A stretch of 16,183 nucleotides of DNA. Source: CAZFYZ01 sp964523735 (GTDB lineage Bacteria > Armatimonadota > UBA5829). The position numbers were made by a program, and so were the translations under genes. The stretch's first letter is position 1, and every line of letters starts with the position of its first letter. Under the pieces are notes generated by a model. It was not told the origin of the DNA and did not search any database. It saw nothing but the letters and a program-made list of their open reading frames with translations. The stretch covers positions 1 through 16,183 of the forward strand of contig CAZFYZ010000085.1 of the NCBI GenBank assembly GCA_964523735.1, read 5' to 3'. Of the stretch, positions 6,406 through 15,028 are shown piece by piece.

Positions 6406-7309
6406 GTGAGCGGCGCATCCAGTGCTCCAGCACTCTCTCGGGCCCAAGATCGGTGAACCGCATCGCCTTGCGGGCGGCGTCAACGAGGAACTGCTCCGAT
6501 AGCGCGCCAATGAGTTCGGATTCGAGGATATCCACCCCCTCGGCGCGAGCTTCGGCCTCGACAAAGGAGTAGACTTCCCATATCCCAGTAGCATCCGGCT
6601 TGGTGAGGTTGAATGACACCTGCGCGATCCCGCGCGATGCAAGATACAACCCGATCGCCTTGACCCCTTCCATCCCCTCGCCCGAATCGCGAAGGCGTCG
6701 CACCTCGGCGGCGATGCGCTGCGCTATATCCACGTTCCCGGTCGCCAGATTGATGTTGTAAGCAACCAGCGGGCCGCGCGCCCCGACAACAGTCGCGCCG
6801 GCAGTGGGATGAAGCTCATGCGGGCCCAGATCGGGCGCTTTCTTGCCCGTGAGCTTGCCGGCTTTCAACCCTTCATACCCGCCCTTGCGGACGTCGGCCA
6901 AGTTCGCGCAATGGTCCCTGAGCGCGCAGTCCTCGTAGAAGTAGACCGGAACGTCAAGCTCGCTCGCGATCCATTGACCGATCTTGTGCGCAAGCGCAAC
7001 TGCCTCATCCATGGTTGAGTCGCCAAGTGGGACGACCGGGATAACATCCACCGCCCCGATCCTGGGGTGCACACCCTCGTGCTGGTTCATGTCTATCAGC
7101 TCGACAGCGGTGCGTGCCCCGGCCAGCATCGCCGCCTGGATATCCGGGGCCGTCCCGACCAGGGTGACGACCGAACGGTTATGATCGACGTCCGAAGAGT
7201 AATCGGCCATGCTTACAGGCGCGGCCTGACACATGGCCATTACGATCTTCTCGACGACGTCACTCCGCCGCCCTTCGCTGAAGTTGGGTACGCACTGGAA
7301 GAGGTTCAT
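6398..7309 (-). CDS. ftcD: Glutamate formimidoyltransferase
   Basis: This 303-residue protein matches the stand-alone formiminotransferase half of FTCD. The enzyme transfers the formimino group of N-formimino-L-glutamate to tetrahydrofolate, the last step of one histidine degradation route; it can also work with 5-formyl-THF and glutamate. The family start CVPNFSEGR is at residues 6-14. The catalytic His is H81 in HPRIGAVDVIP. DHNRSVVTLVG, YEDCA and LHPTAGATVVGARG are typical family segments. The cyclodeaminase domain is absent, as in many bacteria. No histidase, urocanase or imidazolonepropionase gene is nearby, so a folate-salvage role is possible. GGAGG lies 10 nt before the ATG and TATAAT about 33 nt before it. 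The 3' end overlaps the convergent PIN gene by 8 bp. Confidence 0.94.
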   Translation of the reverse strand: MNLFQCVPNFSEGRRSDVVEKIVMAMCQAAPVSMADYSSDVDHNRSVVTLVGTAPDIQAAMLAGARTAVELIDMNQHEGVHPRIGAVDVIPVVPLGDSTMDEAVALAHKIGQWIASELDVPVYFYEDCALRDHCANLADVRKGGYEGLKAGKLTGKKAPDLGPHELHPTAGATVVGARGPLVAYNINLATGNVDIAQRIAAEVRRLRDSGEGMEGVKAIGLYLASRGIAQVSFNLTKPDATGIWEVYSFVEAEARAEGVDILESELIGALSEQFLVDAARKAMRFTDLGPERVLEHWMRRSLT

Positions 7310-7341
7310 GCTGCCCGGGCCTCCGTAAGGATTCTGGGCCT

Positions 7342-7347
7342 ATTATA
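7342..7347 (-). promoter_or_regulatory. -10 element (TATAAT) for ftcD
   Basis: A consensus TATAAT on the minus strand ends 32 nt before the ftcD ATG, with GGAGG (7324-7320) between them. No good -35 is seen at 16-18 nt. The context tagtataata is the same as that of the HTH-PIN -10. Confidence 0.5.
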
Positions 7348-7403
7348 CTACGAGGACGTCCTGGCAGAGCGGTGTGTCACAGACAGGACAGGAGGGTGCA
7401 GCG

Positions 7404-8591
7404 TCAGGCCGCATTCCTGTTGCTCTCTCCCATCCCGGTGGAGAAATATCTGTTCTGGCTGACGAACTGCCGGATGAAGAGGTCTGGTTCGTCAGCCAGC
7501 TCTATAACGGTTGATCCGGAGATGGACTCGCCTTGAGCGTTGTGGGTAAGCACGACGGCTGGGTCGTTGGGGCGGCTTGCATAGTGCCTGAGCACCTGGC
7601 CCACATAGCTGTTGCTGAGTTCGACCTTGCTCCCCACGGGGTAGAACCCGATGATCGAGACAAAGCACTCGAGCAGGTCCTCGCGCAGATCGTTGCGGAA
7701 GTTGCGGGCCATCAGCGTGAGCGTATCCTTGGGCGTGAGTGCCAGATGATAAGGCCTGTCTGTGGTGAATGCGTCGTAGATGTCGGCGATGGAGGTCATC
7801 ATCGCGTACGGGCACAGCAGCCTGCCTCGCTTGCCATGCGGATAGCCTTTGCCGCTTACCTTCTCGTGGTGCGAGAGCACGCAGGAGGTGACAATCTGCC
7901 GCTTCTCCCCTGCCTTCAGGACTTGCTCGTGGCCTAGATCGGGGTGCTTGCGCATCAGGGCGAACTCAGATGCAGTCAACGGTCCCGGCTTGTTAAGAAC
8001 CTCAATAGGAATATGCGCCTTGCCGACGTCATGCAGCAAGGCTCCGACGCCGATCTCCTCGATCTCGTCCCTGTAGCCTGCGTGCATTGCCAGGTGCATC
8101 GTGAGAATGGCGACGTTCACGCAGTGGGTGTATGTGTACAAGTCGGCATTCTTGACCTGCGAGAGGGAAACCAGCGCGCGCGGGTCGTCAAGCAGGTCGT
8201 CAAGCAGAACGGAGACTGCGCTTTGGGCGGTATCGAGGTCTATGACATCACCAGCGCCGATCGTGTCGAATATGCCCTCGATGCGGTCAACTGCCCCGGA
8301 TTTGACTTGAGTGGCCTTACCGAGACGCTGGCGGAATTCCTGGACCTCCCGGTCCTGACCAGCCTCTACCACATCCAGCACGGCCTCATTGCCGGTGTCC
8401 AGAGGGATCTCCGTTGAGCGACTCTCACCAAAACGCACGTCGGGCTGGCTTAGCCTGGCGAGCTTGGCCATGGTTGTGATCTGAGCGCCGGCACGCAGGA
8501 GCAGCGTGCCGTCCAGAGAGTAGGCGTTTTCGAGCAGGCGCGACCCCAGTCGCAGCGAAGCCGGGTGATCGGCGGCGTTTTGGTCTGCCAT
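7404..8591 (-). CDS. HD-GYP domain phosphodiesterase (cyclic di-GMP type)
   Basis: This 395-residue protein has an N-terminal region of about 130 residues without a recognised domain, then an HD-GYP hydrolase domain (about 130-330) and a C-terminal extension of about 60 residues. HD-GYP proteins hydrolyse cyclic di-GMP, or in some cases cyclic GMP-AMP. Present are HDVGK (H187, D188, K191), HPDLGHE (H216), SHHEK (H241, H242), the GYP signature at 249-251, and SIADIYDAFTTDRPY with D270. The catalytic set looks complete. The domain sits between regions that could sense or bind a partner; no receiver, PAS or membrane segment is visible. The ATG at 8591 has GAGGGG upstream. A GTG at 8663 would add 24 Gly-rich residues that do not look conserved. 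It is upstream of and co-directional with ftcD (94-nt gap). Confidence 0.9.
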   Translation of the reverse strand: MADQNAADHPASLRLGSRLLENAYSLDGTLLLRAGAQITTMAKLARLSQPDVRFGESRSTEIPLDTGNEAVLDVVEAGQDREVQEFRQRLGKATQVKSGAVDRIEGIFDTIGAGDVIDLDTAQSAVSVLLDDLLDDPRALVSLSQVKNADLYTYTHCVNVAILTMHLAMHAGYRDEIEEIGVGALLHDVGKAHIPIEVLNKPGPLTASEFALMRKHPDLGHEQVLKAGEKRQIVTSCVLSHHEKVSGKGYPHGKRGRLLCPYAMMTSIADIYDAFTTDRPYHLALTPKDTLTLMARNFRNDLREDLLECFVSIIGFYPVGSKVELSNSYVGQVLRHYASRPNDPAVVLTHNAQGESISGSTVIELADEPDLFIRQFVSQNRYFSTGMGESNRNAA

Positions 8592-8758
8592 TTCCCCTCG
8601 TGGCGCGACGGCGCCCAACTCTCCGCCACCTGTCGCGCCGGGCCAGTAATAGCGTTGTTCCACACTTCCACACGGTCAGCAATCGGTCTTTGCGAAGGAA
8701 CTCGGGGCCTCTGGGGCTAACTCACTAAGCGTAAATCTAGGAGGCATTGAGACTGACT

Positions 8759-9925
<1,167 letters not shown>

Positions 9926-9954
9926 CCCTCGCGCACTATCAACCAGAAGGTGCA

Positions 9955-10047
9955 ATGGACATCCTGATTGTCAACATCAACAGCTCAACTCTGCCCGGCA
10001 TTCTCTCTGGATGCCGGGCTTGCTTGTGTTGGGAGCAGAACTCATGA
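9955..10047 (+). CDS. 30-codon ORF overlapping the M48 start (possible leader peptide)
   Basis: An ATG at 9955 has AAGG four bases upstream and opens 30 codons (MDILIVNINSS...). They end in TGA at 10045-10047, which overlaps the M48 gene's ATG as ATGA. The hairpin at 9993-10019 is inside it. The arrangement would couple translation of the two genes. No homology is recognised, and an ORF this short can occur by chance. Confidence 0.3.
   Translation: MDILIVNINSSTLPGILSGCRACLCWEQNS
9993..10031 (+). terminator. GC-rich hairpin with U-rich tail after the acyl-CoA dehydrogenase
   Basis: Perfect 9-bp arms gcccggcat (9993-10001) and atgccgggc (10011-10019) enclose a 9-nt loop. A T-rich but interrupted tail follows (ttgcttgtgtt). 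It could end the acyl-CoA dehydrogenase message about 70 nt after its stop. It also ends just before the M48 ribosome-binding site (GGGAG at 10030-10034), so attenuation of the next gene is an alternative. Confidence 0.5.
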
Positions 10048-12116
10048 CGTCCACCACCCTTGCTTGGCTTTCCTGGCTCGCTATTGGATATGGACCAGTC
10101 GCCTGTTTGCTGGTTCTCGCGTTTCGCTACACCAGACAACCCGACAGCAACGTGTGGGAGGACTTGGATGATGCCGACACACTCATCGGCTGGATTGCCC
10201 CAGGGCTTGCCATGCTTAGCGGCATTGCTCTGGTGAAGGCAGGACTGAATCCGATCGCGCTCGCGTTGCTTGCTGCGTCTTCTCTGGCCGCAGTTGCATC
10301 TATGCGCTACGCAGCCTATCTTCTCAGGTTCAGGAACAAGACTGAGAAGATAAGCTTTCGACTCAGGACCTATCTGCGGTGCCTGGGGCCGGCTGCCGGG
10401 GTTGCTGTCTACCTTGCGATCGAGGCGCTGACCAGCGGACAGGAGTTCGTGCCGGAGATCAGCGTACGGAGCTACGTCTTCACCATGATCGCGATGTGGA
10501 TCGGCACGGCGGTTTTCTCCATAGGCGCGTCTCATTCAGATCAATTCCCCGGACGCTGGCGCAGACTAGCGCCATGCGAACTCTACCAATGCATCGCGGA
10601 GATTGCAGAACGGATAGGGGTGAAGGTCAGCGACGTTTGCGTGGCGACTGAGATGCCGTTCATCTGGGCCGGCGGGCTCGCCTACAGCTCCAGCTCGTTT
10701 GCGCTAACTAGCGATCTGGTCGAGAAGCTCAGCAAGAGAGAAGCCGACGCCACTATCGCACACGAGATCGGGCACTTGTCGCACAAGGGGTACTGGTCGC
10801 TCCATCAGCCGATGTGGTGGGTAGCCGCGCTTGGATGGGTAGCTGTCGGACTCGCTATCGAGGCCGGGATTGATGCACTTCTGCCTGGGCTTACGTACCC
10901 GCGGGTTCTTTTGTGGCTGGCACTGTTCATCGTACCCCAACTAGCCGGTATGTGGTACAGCAGGCGCCTGGAGCACCATGCCCACGATTGGCTGCGGGTG
11001 TTGGAGGACCATCAAGCCGCCATCCGTGGTTACTACAAACTGATAGTGATCGATGAGATCGCTGTTGATAGACCGTGGTGGTCACGCATCCTCTCGACGC
11101 ACCCCTGCCCTCGGCAGAAGATCGACCAAATGGCGCAGGAGTGGGGCATCGATTCCGACGAAGTTGCACGTCTGATGCGCGAGGCCGAAGAGCAACTCGA
11201 GTCAGGCCCGACGGATCGCTACGAGCTTGTTTTTGACGAAGAACCGGTCGGTGAGGCATCGCAGCGGCCGGATAACCGCAAAGAAGGCGACATATCGGGA
11301 CTGGCGGTTGTGCTCACCGTCGCAGCCCTCGCCGCGACTCTCGCACTGGCGGTGGTATTTGAAGACAGCCTCGGCTTTGGTATCGGGGCATTAGGGTTCG
11401 GGCTTCCGATCATGGGCGCTCTGGTTCTTGCGTTTCGTCTGGCTTCTAAGCGGCGCGTCCGACGGTGGCACGGTTTCAAGGAGCTAATGCGCGAACTCCT
11501 GAGCGAGCGTTACCCAGGACACGAAGGGCAGGAGATGCTGCTCCTGGATGCCGTGGATATGGCTGGCTGGGATGAGCAGAGATGGCAGTGTGCTCTGGTC
11601 CTGGCAAAGGATGGATGCCTTTCTGTGCTTGGGGAACTTACTGCAACACGCATAGAGGCCGAGAAGGTAACGGGTGTCAGCAGAGTCAGCTCAGACGGGT
11701 CCAACTCTGTCGCCTGGGTTGTCATCTCGTATGCAGTCGGTGGGGCCAGCCGATGGATCGTCCTCCGAACACTGGGGGCGCCTGACGCTGGTGAACCGCG
11801 GAACCTGAAAGCGCTCGAGAAGCGGCTGAAGGCTATGATCGTCGAGATCGGCGGCACGCTTCCGGAGCGCGAGAAGCTGCATTCCAGAATGCGTGCATGT
11901 GCTCGGCGCATCCCCCTTGCGCTCGGGTTGACAGCTCTGATTGTGGCGCTCTGCTATCTGATCGACAGCCGTCTCGACCTGGGAATCGGCTGGATCGCAT
12001 ACGTCTGGATCCCCGGATCAGCCATTCTTCCGCTGTGGGCTTGGGTGGCTGCTGCGGACGCCGACAAGCCTGACCTGAAAAGATACGAAGACGGAAAGCC
12101 TGAAGACAAGGAGTAG
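10044..12116 (+). CDS. Large integral-membrane M48-family zinc metallopeptidase
   Basis: This 690-residue protein has an M48 (HtpX/Ste24-like) peptidase core between membrane regions. Helices lie at about residues 5-28, 48-90, 112-130 and 143-162. HEIGH (240-244) gives zinc ligands H240 and H244 and the general base E241. Two further helices follow (257-280, 287-305), then SRRLEHHAH with the probable third ligand E310. STHPCPRQKI (351-360) matches the conserved segment after the active site. The remainder is a linker, two helices (about 415-455), a soluble domain, and two C-terminal helices. M48 enzymes degrade or process membrane proteins. The C-terminal half is not recognised. The ATG at 10044 has GGGAG 9 nt upstream; an upstream extension to 9900 would overlap the preceding gene and is rejected. 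Confidence 0.87.
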   Translation: MTSTTLAWLSWLAIGYGPVACLLVLAFRYTRQPDSNVWEDLDDADTLIGWIAPGLAMLSGIALVKAGLNPIALALLAASSLAAVASMRYAAYLLRFRNKTEKISFRLRTYLRCLGPAAGVAVYLAIEALTSGQEFVPEISVRSYVFTMIAMWIGTAVFSIGASHSDQFPGRWRRLAPCELYQCIAEIAERIGVKVSDVCVATEMPFIWAGGLAYSSSSFALTSDLVEKLSKREADATIAHEIGHLSHKGYWSLHQPMWWVAALGWVAVGLAIEAGIDALLPGLTYPRVLLWLALFIVPQLAGMWYSRRLEHHAHDWLRVLEDHQAAIRGYYKLIVIDEIAVDRPWWSRILSTHPCPRQKIDQMAQEWGIDSDEVARLMREAEEQLESGPTDRYELVFDEEPVGEASQRPDNRKEGDISGLAVVLTVAALAATLALAVVFEDSLGFGIGALGFGLPIMGALVLAFRLASKRRVRRWHGFKELMRELLSERYPGHEGQEMLLLDAVDMAGWDEQRWQCALVLAKDGCLSVLGELTATRIEAEKVTGVSRVSSDGSNSVAWVVISYAVGGASRWIVLRTLGAPDAGEPRNLKALEKRLKAMIVEIGGTLPEREKLHSRMRACARRIPLALGLTALIVALCYLIDSRLDLGIGWIAYVWIPGSAILPLWAWVAAADADKPDLKRYEDGKPEDKE

Positions 12117-12155
12117 AAGAAGCCCCGCTGAGTTCGCCTCTGACTACTGCTCGCA

Positions 12156-12172
12156 CGGCGTCGGAGACGCCG
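12156..12172. terminator. Short GC hairpin between convergent genes
   Basis: Arms cggcgtc and gacgccg with a 3-nt loop lie between the stops of the M48 gene (12116) and the minus-strand gene (12174). No U-tract follows on either strand, so intrinsic termination is doubtful. Its position between convergent stops is the only support. Confidence 0.25.
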
Positions 12173-12173
12173 A

Positions 12174-13418
12174 CTACAAGCTGTATATCCGCCTGGGGTT
12201 GTCCTGCAGGTAATGCCTCGCTATCTCTATCGCTGCGCCCTCGCTAAGGCACTCTTCGCGCACCAGGGCCGCGAGGACGATCGATAACTCGCGTCTCAGA
12301 AGCGTCGTCCGCGCGTAGACCCATTCGATGCAGGAGGCTGCAGATACCAGCCCGCAGCAGTGGGTCATCGGCAGCATCTCTATGCGCTCGCGGATGATCT
12401 TGCGGATGTGAGTGGGGAACGCGAGGTGCCGCCAGTAGCCCGAGAGATACACGTTCGGCGTGCTGCGGCTGACGATCGCAAACTCGTGGCATAGACCCTC
12501 GTGAGCGGCCAAAATGTCGAACGTAGCTCCCGAGTGCCGCGCGAAGAGGTCGGCATACATCGAGAGCATGGTCGGCTCCATTGCGGCTATCGCCGCCTCG
12601 AGCGGCTTGCTGTACTTAGTGCCCAGGACCAACTGCATCGGCATGTCGTGCTCCGCGCAGTTCTGGAGCACCAGGTCCATCACGTAGGACCTGATCGCCT
12701 TGCGGTCCTCGCGGTTGGTCTTCTGGCCCAGCAGTATGAGCGAGAGTATCCGGTCGGCGGAATCCCTGTCGCCCGGGTCGAAGTCCACCTGAGGCTCGAA
12801 CGACGCCGACGCCGCGACCGCGCCTGACTCCTTGGCCTTGCGGAAGAGCGCAATAACGGCCTTCTTGAGGTCGGCGACCTCATAGACCGACTGCCCTGTG
12901 ACCTCTCCCAAAGCATCAAGCGTGCGCGACATATGGGCCTCGTTGATGAGGCTGTCCACCCGCAGGATCGGAGAGAAGCGATCGGATGCCTGCGGGAGGG
13001 GACTGCGCCAATCGCAGCCAACCAGGCATTTGAACACGTTGGCCTTGTCCAGCACGCTCGCATACCAGCCCTCATCGCCCGCCAGAGGCTCGACTTGCGC
13101 CAGAGCAGCTTCCGTCGTGCATTCGTGCGCCGGAGCCAGTTCGTAGAGGTCTTCGAAGATTCGCGCGAGACACCAGCAGGTGGTAGTGTTGGCGATGCTT
13201 GCGAACGCCGGCGCTATCTCCTGCAGGCGCTTCTTCGTGCCTTCTATCTCGAACATCTCCTTGGCAACGCCCGCGGCAAGAAGCTCCCCTCGCACGTCCG
13301 GAGTCAGCACAACATCGGCCAGATCCGATGCGCCGGATTGCCGCATTTTCACGCGGCTGTGGACGTCAACCGCGGGTATGCGTTCTATCTCAGTTTGCAG
13401 TTCGTGAACTAGCTCCAT
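12174..13418 (-). CDS. Uronate-isomerase-like amidohydrolase-superfamily protein
   Basis: This 414-residue protein resembles proteins annotated as amidohydrolase or glucuronate isomerase (UxaC-like). The N-terminal IPAVDVH (14-20) is where the superfamily HxH metal pair begins. Near the C-terminus, PNVYLSGYWRHLAFP, CIEWVYAR and a final DNPRRIYSL recall that family. Key metal residues appear changed: the pair reads H20-S-R22 instead of H-x-H, and the late Asp position reads SAAS (359-362) instead of S-D-A. If this alignment holds, the protein may be inactive or may have a different chemistry. The ATG at 13418 has AAGGAG 8 nt upstream; a longer frame to 13586 overlaps the Memo gene and is rejected. 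It lies 17 nt after the Memo stop, so they form an operon. Uronate isomerase activity should not be assumed. Confidence 0.75.
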   Translation of the reverse strand: MELVHELQTEIERIPAVDVHSRVKMRQSGASDLADVVLTPDVRGELLAAGVAKEMFEIEGTKKRLQEIAPAFASIANTTTCWCLARIFEDLYELAPAHECTTEAALAQVEPLAGDEGWYASVLDKANVFKCLVGCDWRSPLPQASDRFSPILRVDSLINEAHMSRTLDALGEVTGQSVYEVADLKKAVIALFRKAKESGAVAASASFEPQVDFDPGDRDSADRILSLILLGQKTNREDRKAIRSYVMDLVLQNCAEHDMPMQLVLGTKYSKPLEAAIAAMEPTMLSMYADLFARHSGATFDILAAHEGLCHEFAIVSRSTPNVYLSGYWRHLAFPTHIRKIIRERIEMLPMTHCCGLVSAASCIEWVYARTTLLRRELSIVLAALVREECLSEGAAIEIARHYLQDNPRRIYSL

Positions 13419-13435
13419 AGCCGTTACTCCTTTGG

Positions 13436-14308
13436 TCAGGCTTCCACCGCCAGCGCCGCGTAGCCCACCACTTGCATCGTATCGCCCGTAACGTCGCCCG
13501 AGGTATAGTAGGTCAGCTTCTGTGCTGACCTTGCGCCGAGCTGCTTGCAGGCTTCGATCATCACCGCCACCCCTGTCGCGCCGCACATGGAGATCGAGTT
13601 GGCTTCGACTGTTTCCAGGAGGCCTTGGGGGTCGAGGTGGAGGATGCGGTCGATTGCCTTGGCGTCCCTGGTCTCGGCGAGGGCTTTACTGACGTAGTGC
13701 GAGAAGTCCGTGCTGGCGATGACAACCGCGCTCTTGCCCGCAAGAGCTTGGGCAATTGCGGGACCCAGGTCGGCGGCCAGCTCCTTCGCATCGGCAAGGT
13801 ACAGATGTGAGAAAGCTATGGGCACGATTCGGGTCGCGTCGCCGCCTGCATACTGCAGGAATGGGAGCTGGACCTCTATCGAGTGCTCGCGTGAGTGCGC
13901 GGCCTCGTCATCTCGCGCGTAGCGTGAACGCGCCAGGATCGAGCGCGCCACATCCAGATCGACACGCACTGGCCCAAGCGGAGTCACCCACTCATCCTCC
14001 GTGCTCACGGCCACTGGGACACCGAGCCCGTGGTGGTTCGGACCCAGGATCACGGCCACGTCGGGTATGCCGTCCGACGCAAGCGCATCATAGGCAAAGG
14101 CTGCGGCGCTCCCGGAGTAGACGTAACCCGCGTGTGGGCTGACCAGACCCAGGACATGGCGCTCGGACCCGGACTTCCGACTTGGGACCTCCGACGTCGG
14201 AACATTCCCGGGCCCCAGCCTGCCGAGGAAGCACTCATCGATCGTTCGCCTGAGGGCGTCTGGGTCCAGATCATAGAACATCCCCACAACTGCCGGCATT
14301 CTTGGCAT
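13436..14308 (-). CDS. amrB: Memo-like protein, AmmeMemoRadiSam system protein B
   Basis: This 290-residue protein belongs to the Memo family, related to extradiol dioxygenases (LigB-like fold). In bacteria and archaea it is often found with an AMMECR1-domain protein and a radical SAM protein; the function is not settled. Conserved segments are SPHAGYVYSG (H59), GPNHHG (H92, H93), REHSIEVQLPFLQ (H142), STDFSHY (D201, H204), MCGATGV (C242) and TYYTSGDVTGD. The likely metal-site residues H59, H92 and C242 are kept. Residues about 29-53 form an unusual polar linker encoded by short near-repeats. The ATG at 14308 has AGGAG 7 nt upstream; the longer frame to 14434 is not needed. The uronate-isomerase-like gene follows after 17 nt. 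Neither an AMMECR1 nor a radical SAM gene is in the window. Confidence 0.92.
   Translation of the reverse strand: MPRMPAVVGMFYDLDPDALRRTIDECFLGRLGPGNVPTSEVPSRKSGSERHVLGLVSPHAGYVYSGSAAAFAYDALASDGIPDVAVILGPNHHGLGVPVAVSTEDEWVTPLGPVRVDLDVARSILARSRYARDDEAAHSREHSIEVQLPFLQYAGGDATRIVPIAFSHLYLADAKELAADLGPAIAQALAGKSAVVIASTDFSHYVSKALAETRDAKAIDRILHLDPQGLLETVEANSISMCGATGVAVMIEACKQLGARSAQKLTYYTSGDVTGDTMQVVGYAALAVEA
14171..14200. repeat. gtcggaagtcc-type near-repeat inside the Memo gene
   Basis: On the minus strand two adjacent near-copies, acgtcggaggtccc and aagtcggaagtccg, encode part of the linker before PHAGY. The unit looks like a dispersed intergenic micro-repeat rather than conserved coding sequence. 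Other copies cannot be tested from one window. Confidence 0.5.
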
Positions 14309-14503
14309 GGCCGTGCTCCTACAACCTAAGTCTTGCGTGGTACTTACCCGTGAGCCGTCAGTAAACCTCCGAAGCAATCGAGCATTGACGTGTAGATCAG
14401 TCACAAACGCGGTAGAAGGAAGTTTGCTCGGCAAGAGCTAAACCTGAAAGACGAGATGGCGAGCAGCCAGTCTCTTCCAACAATCGACCTCTGGGAGGAT
14501 GAC

Positions 14504-14938
14504 ATGGAAACCCAACTTTGGATCATCGCGATCTGTCAGATAGTGACTCTTCTTGCGGTTGTCGTGATCGCTGCCGCCGTGGTCTGGCTCATAGTATGGC
14601 TCAAGAAGTTCGTCTCGAGCAAGGTTGACGAGGCGATGAGCGAGGTCAAGCCCATCATCGAGCAGGCCCGAGGCATCGCCGAGCAAGCCAAGAGCACAGC
14701 GGACACGGTGGCCGAGCGCGTCGATTCGATTATGTCCACCGCCGAGGATACGGTCGGCAGCGTTGGAGATACCGTGAAGAGCGTGTCAGGGAAGATGGAA
14801 GCGGCCGTAGACCCGCGCGTCGTGAACCTGGCAGGCATAGTCGGCACCGCCGCCAAGTGCGTTCAGATAGCCCGAGATGTCAAGACTATCCGCACTGAAA
14901 CACCTCCCGCTGAGGAACCCTCTGGCTTGGATGCCTAG
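14504..14938 (+). CDS. Single-pass membrane protein with helical coiled-coil domain
   Basis: This 144-residue protein is of unknown function. Residues 5-33 are a long hydrophobic segment (LWIIAICQ... VVWLIVWL), followed by a positive patch (KKF) and then a long amphipathic helix, about residues 34-102, rich in Ala, Val, Asp and Glu with repeated TAD/AED-TV-x-S-V units. This resembles YtxH/DUF948-type envelope proteins. A short helical stretch and an acidic, Pro-rich C-terminus end the protein. The ATG at 14504 has GGGAGG 5 nt upstream; a start at 14456 is less likely because it places that site inside the gene. The secreted-protein gene follows 42 nt later on the same strand. Confidence 0.8.
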   Translation: METQLWIIAICQIVTLLAVVVIAAAVVWLIVWLKKFVSSKVDEAMSEVKPIIEQARGIAEQAKSTADTVAERVDSIMSTAEDTVGSVGDTVKSVSGKMEAAVDPRVVNLAGIVGTAAKCVQIARDVKTIRTETPPAEEPSGLDA

Positions 14939-15028
14939 TAGTAGTCACTAGCATTAGCGTCTGAGCGAAGGGGACTCACCACGAAAATACGAAAGCGAGA
15001 AAGCAAGAAATCCGGTCTTTGGGCATTC

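Noticed and set aside
7379..7398. Short cagacaggacagg repeat upstream of ftcD
   Set aside because: It is only two imperfect copies of a low-complexity unit, too short to separate from chance.
12933..13412. Plus-strand 159-codon ORF opposite the uronate-isomerase-like gene
   Set aside because: It is antisense to a gene with family-like motifs at both ends and has no domain features of its own.
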